DNA of 64,000 nucleotides, taken from positions 1 through 64,000 of the forward strand of contig CAYPWW010000005.1 in the NCBI GenBank assembly GCA_964414555.1, read 5' to 3'. This stretch comes from Litorimonas sp964414555 (GTDB taxonomy: Bacteria > Pseudomonadota > Alphaproteobacteria > Caulobacterales > Maricaulaceae). A program made the translations under genes and the position numbers. Positions 61,063 through 64,000 of the stretch are shown piece after piece. The notes under the pieces were generated by a model. It saw only the letters and a list, made by a program, of their open reading frames with translations, made no database searches and was not told the origin of the DNA. Every line of letters starts with the position of its first letter. The first letter of the stretch is position 1.

Positions 61063-61071
61063 GGTCCTTAG

Positions 61072-61849
61072 TTAGGGGCTCTCCGAACCCTGCGCAAATG
61101 CTGTGCCGATGTCAGACAGCGCGCGAGACAGCGTCCCATAGTGCCCCAACGCCTCATAGGTCGAGAGCGAGGTGTCTCCTGGCAATGCAGCCAACAGCGC
61201 ATCCGTCATCGCCAGAGGCACCCAATTATCGGCGCGGGAACGATAGATATGTACGGGGCAGCTAACGCGCGGAAGAACATCTGCCCAATCGCCGACATAA
61301 TGCATCACAGATTCAATGTATCGCGCACGATCGCGGATGAGAGTTTCCCGCAAGCTGTGCAGGATTTGCTGGCGAAACGCGGGTTGCTCCAACAATATCT
61401 GATCAGACGCAGGGCTATCTGNNNNNNNNNNNNNNNNNNNNNNNNNNNNNNNNNNNNNNNNNNNNNNNNNNNNNNNNNNNNNNNNNNNNNNNNNNNNNNN
61501 NNNNNNNNNNNNNNNNNNNNNCTGTGAAGGCGGTAAAGCGTGCCTTCCCACGCAATGCGAGCCGGAACACGGGGGCACCCGCCATATCCGGCAGAAAGTC
61601 ACCGAGCGCCAAGGGTGCAGCGGGCGCAATGAGACGCAAGTTCGAAACCCGGTCTGGATACTCTGCAGCGAGGTGCAGTGCCGTCATCGCCCCCAGAGAG
61701 AATGCGATAACGCTTGCGGGTTTGCCGGAGTGTGCCGCCTCGAACGCCTGTAAATCCATTGGCGCAATCGTCGTGATGTCAGAGCCTAAACGCGCCGCTT
61801 CTAGGGCCGACCCCGGTAAGCCGTGGCAGTAAAACCGGGCCTTACCCAT
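61072..61849 (-). CDS. Alpha/beta hydrolase, interrupted by assembly gap
   Basis: The N-terminal part (from ATG at 61849) has CHGLPGSALEAAR (oxyanion loop), then VIAFSLGAMTALHLAAEYP with the nucleophile serine. The C-terminal part, after 100 N, has HIYRSRADNWVP (acid) and EALGHYG (histidine). The two parts are in different frames because the N run has an arbitrary length; the sequence otherwise reads as one normal hydrolase of about 255-270 residues. Substrate unknown. Its start overlaps the DUF2237 stop. Confidence 0.82.
61422..61521. other. Assembly gap, 100 N
   Basis: A run of exactly 100 undetermined bases, the usual placeholder for a gap of unknown size. It removes the cap region of the hydrolase gene. 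Confidence 0.99.
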
Positions 61850-62219
61850 CGACGGAAAATGCCTGAAACGTCTCTAGCGGGACGCGTTCCAGTGCGATTT
61901 GATGTGTCGCCTCCAGTACGACGCGCGGCGCGCATCCGGCGGCATGGGCTTGCTTCCACCGCTCTAGGCATAGGCACCAACGATCGCCGGGTTTTAATCC
62001 CGGAAATTGGTAATGCGGCGCGGGTGTCGACAAATCATTTCCGACGGATTTGGAATAGGCCAAAAACTCGGCCGTCATAACGGCACAGACCAAATGCCGC
62101 CCGCGATCATCGGCTTGCGTCTCGCAACACCCATCCCGAAACCAGCCCGTCATCGGGTCGGTCGAACAACTCTGCAAAGCCGTGCCGAGAATATTGAGCG
62201 ATCCGCGTTTGGAACTCAT
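61842..62219 (-). CDS. DUF2237 family protein
   Basis: A 125-residue protein with the DUF2237 pattern: NILGTALQSCSTDPMTGWFRDGCC, GRHLVCAVMTAEFLAYSKSVGNDLSTP, FPGLKPGDRWCLCLERW and APRVVLEATHQIAL. Five to six conserved cysteines suggest metal or redox chemistry, but no function is established. It overlaps folB by four bases and the hydrolase by eight. Confidence 0.9.
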   Translation of the reverse strand: MSSKRGSLNILGTALQSCSTDPMTGWFRDGCCETQADDRGRHLVCAVMTAEFLAYSKSVGNDLSTPAPHYQFPGLKPGDRWCLCLERWKQAHAAGCAPRVVLEATHQIALERVPLETFQAFSVDG

Positions 62220-62626
62220 CGCGTCTTGACCACCTCAACGCCTGCTGTGTCAGCTTTCAACAAGGCTTGGGGCTTGGCGATGCGGACGGCGACGGATTGC
62301 ACGCGGGCATCTGCGGAGAGCGCCCAATCGGCGATGCGTTCCGCCAGCGTTTCGACGAGTTGCACATGGGCCTCGAGAGCCAGTTCTTCGCATTTCTCCG
62401 CCACCAAGCCATAATCCAGCGTTTCGGCCAGACGGTCCGATTTGGGTAGGTCCATATCTGCCATATCCAACTCGACATCGATGATGATCGGCTGGGTCGC
62501 TTCATATTCATGCGGATGCACGCCAATGCTGGCTTGGATCAGCAGACCGCGCACAAAGATGCGTGTGGAAACCGGCAAGGTTTTGCGAGAGCGGAAGCGG
62601 TGTAACATGGTTTTGCGGTCGCTCAT
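62216..62626 (-). CDS. folB: Dihydroneopterin aldolase
   Basis: Cleaves dihydroneopterin in folate synthesis. The 136-residue protein has RIFVRGLLIQASIGVHPHE, IIIDVELDMADMDLPKSDRL, LDYGLVAEKC, ETLAERIADWAL and VAVRIAKPQAL with the catalytic lysine. It has about 20 extra N-terminal residues before the aldolase core, so the ATG at 62608 is an alternative start. ATGA overlap with the SDR gene upstream and with DUF2237 downstream. Confidence 0.93.
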   Translation of the reverse strand: MSDRKTMLHRFRSRKTLPVSTRIFVRGLLIQASIGVHPHEYEATQPIIIDVELDMADMDLPKSDRLAETLDYGLVAEKCEELALEAHVQLVETLAERIADWALSADARVQSVAVRIAKPQALLKADTAGVEVVKTR

Positions 62627-63372
62627 TCCACGGCCCCTCCGAAAGCCAAATCCGGCGTTTGCCAGACGAGGTGCTGTCCCCCGTCCACGGCGATCATCTG
62701 ACCGGTGACGGCCTCTGCCGAGAGCAGATAGCGCACCCCGTGCAAGATCGTATCTGGCGGACTGCCCTTGCCAAGCAGTGTCGCTTTGGCCTCGGCCTCA
62801 AACTCGCCAGCGGCTTGTGAAGTGTTTTCCAAAACTGGCCCCGGCCCGATGCCGTTGACGCGCACATTAGGTGCAAAGCTTTGCGCCATCGTCTTCGTCG
62901 CCCAAAACAATCCAGCCTTGGCGAGGCTATAGGTGAAAAACTGCGGGTTGGGCTTTAACACGCGTTGGTCGATCATGTTGATGACACATCCGCCGGGCAC
63001 GGCTTGCGCAGCGAAATCTGCGGACAGGCGCAGCGGCGCATCCAGATTGACCGCCCGGTGATAATCATAAATCGACGTGGTAAAATCCTGTGCCTTGTCT
63101 GGGGCAAAGGTCGAGGCGTTGTTGATTAACGCCTGCAAGGGCCGCTCACAGCGCGCGATCAAGGAATGGACGTCCTGTGGGACCGATAGGTTTCCGCGCA
63201 CAGTACTGGCCGACCCGCCCTGCGCAATGATCTCATCCGCGAGGCTCTGCGCTTTGCCCGCGCTGCGATTATAATGGATACAGACGTGCCAGCCATCCGC
63301 CGCCAAACCACGCGCCAAATGCGCGCCGACCCGCGCGCCTGCCCCTGTAATTAGGACATTACGCTCTGACAC
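62623..63372 (-). CDS. Pteridine-reductase-like short-chain dehydrogenase
   Basis: A 249-residue NADPH-type SDR: LITGAGARVGAHLARGL (arginine-containing cofactor loop), HYNRSAGKAQSLADEI, INNASTFAPD, and the active site YSLAKAG (Tyr and Lys) after MIDQRVLKPNPQ. NNAS and the NPQFFTYS segment fit PTR1/FolM, which reduce dihydropterins. The start is GTG at 63372 (VSERNVLITGAG), overlapping the PTPS gene by 14 bases; the longer open frame lies inside that gene. With folB downstream, a role in pterin or folate reduction is likely. Confidence 0.87.
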   Translation of the reverse strand: MSERNVLITGAGARVGAHLARGLAADGWHVCIHYNRSAGKAQSLADEIIAQGGSASTVRGNLSVPQDVHSLIARCERPLQALINNASTFAPDKAQDFTTSIYDYHRAVNLDAPLRLSADFAAQAVPGGCVINMIDQRVLKPNPQFFTYSLAKAGLFWATKTMAQSFAPNVRVNGIGPGPVLENTSQAAGEFEAEAKATLLGKGSPPDTILHGVRYLLSAEAVTGQMIAVDGGQHLVWQTPDLAFGGAVE

Positions 63373-63721
63373 GCGCGCGCTCCCCGCAACTCGGGCGGCC
63401 AACCTCGACACAGGCGAGGCCCGGCAATTCCGGTGCAAGCCGTTCAAATATCCAAGCTGCGATGCGTTCTAGTGCGGGCTGCTCCAACCCTTTGACCTCG
63501 TTCAGTAGGGCATGGTCCAGCGGGGCGACGACGCGTTTGATGATCTGCTCGATCTTCCAGAGGTCGCGGACCCAGCCTTTGTCCTCTTGCGCATCGCCAA
63601 TGATCGTAACGGTCCCGCGGAAGCTGTGGCCGTGAACATGTTTGAAGACGTCATTCGCGTCGGCGTGGCCGAAATAATGCGCGGCTTCGAACTGGAAATC
63701 TTTTTCTATCTCGAAGCGCAC
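63359..63721 (-). CDS. 6-pyruvoyl-tetrahydropterin synthase/QueD family protein, no canonical Cys
   Basis: A 120-residue T-fold enzyme. Zinc ligands H15 (FEAAHYFGH), H30 and H32 (HVHGHSF) are present, as are LDHALLNEV (D69, H70) and GLEQPALERIAAWIFERL. The cysteine that precedes HGH by four positions in E. coli QueD is F26 here. The later Glu-Thr-Cys segment reads VGRPSCGE. It may be a PTPS variant with another reaction, or use C112. Start is GTG directly after the exchanger's TGA. Neighbours (SDR, folB) suggest pterin metabolism; I would not call it QueD. Confidence 0.78.
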   Translation of the reverse strand: MRFEIEKDFQFEAAHYFGHADANDVFKHVHGHSFRGTVTIIGDAQEDKGWVRDLWKIEQIIKRVVAPLDHALLNEVKGLEQPALERIAAWIFERLAPELPGLACVEVGRPSCGERARVRA

Positions 63722-64000
63722 TCACATCATCCGTGTGGCAATGGCGAGCAGGTAGAAAATATAGGCGAGCACAAAGACCGCGCCCGTTTTTCGCCCGATC
63801 GGCTGACGTCGCAGGACAAAGACAAGCAGCACAATGGAGGCGACAAGCATGACCCAGAAGTCAAACAGCTTCAACGACGGATCGATGAAGATCGGACCTG
63901 CCAGCGCAGACGCGCCCATCACCGCGAAAATATTGAAAACGTTTGAGCCCAACACGCCGCCAATCGCGACCTCTGGATGACCGCGATAGGTCGCAATCAC
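63722..64000 (-). CDS. Sodium/calcium exchanger family protein, C-terminal part (cut by window edge)
   Basis: The last 93 codons of a membrane antiporter; the frame is open to the window end. GHPEVAIGGVLGSNVFNIFAVMG is the second alpha-repeat of the CaCA/YrbG family, which binds the cations; three hydrophobic helices follow. The start is outside. Its TGA abuts the GTG of the PTPS gene. Confidence 0.9.
   Translation of the reverse strand: MIATYRGHPEVAIGGVLGSNVFNIFAVMGASALAGPIFIDPSLKLFDFWVMLVASIVLLVFVLRRQPIGRKTGAVFVLAYIFYLLAIATRMM

Overview
The window is a 64 kb piece of a moderately GC-rich alphaproteobacterial chromosome. The gene set points to the dimorphic, Caulobacter-related lineages (Caulobacterales, Maricaulales, Hyphomonadales). 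Evidence is valS next to popZ, tolC and pcm; the divK-pleD pair; a FtsZ tail ending in an IPSFLRRQ-type peptide; TTAA-N7-TTAA CtrA-type boxes and a GANTC (CcrM) site at division-gene promoters; and a GAAC-N7-GAAC alphaproteobacterial LexA box in front of dinB. I cannot name the genus. One run of exactly 100 N (61422-61521) is a scaffold gap inside a gene. Both window ends cut genes: valS on the left, a sodium/calcium exchanger on the right.

Layout. 1-5.0 kb (minus): valS start, a greatly enlarged PopZ, a TolC-type outer-membrane protein and a protein-isoaspartate methyltransferase. 5.1-13.3 kb (mostly plus): tRNA-Cys, plsY, dprA, topA, rnr, a NUDT19-like Nudix hydrolase and rpmG. 13.3-15.1 kb (minus): divK and pleD, the polar signalling pair. 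15.3-25.2 kb is mixed: SOS-controlled dinB, a membrane protein, a one-cysteine thioredoxin-fold lipoprotein, a trypsin-fold protease without signal peptide, DUF1330, MAPEG and cold-shock genes, two coupled SemiSWEET transporters, a UvrD/PcrA helicase, an alpha/beta-hydrolase-like lipoprotein and prmA. A 44-codon gene with its own terminator lies on the minus strand at 25.3-25.5 kb, followed by an M24 aminopeptidase.

27.5-51.2 kb (minus) is one very compact division and cell-wall (dcw) cluster: mraZ-rsmH-ftsL-ftsI-murE-murF-mraY-murD-ftsW-murG-murC-murB-ddl-ftsQ-ftsA-ftsZ-lpxC-bamD-recN-ligA. Most junctions are 4-base overlaps. Its control region (51.2-51.5 kb) holds a MraZ-type operator and a CtrA box in the -35 region of a candidate promoter whose -10 overlaps a GANTC site. 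A second perfect CtrA box lies in front of ftsZ. The gene for RNase P RNA sits just upstream with its own promoter.

51.9-64 kb: a BASS-family transporter with a D-aminoacylase-like amidohydrolase (plus). Then minus-strand genes: an AmpD-like amidase, DUF1801, an EamA permease, a small membrane protein, a TerB-DnaJ protein, two adjacent CDP-alcohol phosphatidyltransferases, uvrC, the gapped alpha/beta hydrolase, DUF2237, folB, a pteridine-reductase-like SDR, a PTPS/QueD-fold protein lacking the usual cysteine, and the exchanger.

Most of the window is conserved core genome. I see no CRISPR array, insertion sequence, prophage or recognisable defence system. The novel-looking signals are the giant PopZ linker, the asymmetric SemiSWEET pair, the paired CDP-alcohol transferases, the odd PTPS in a pterin gene group, the uncharacterised lipoprotein hydrolase, the small basic gene near prmA and the regulatory layout of the dcw promoter.
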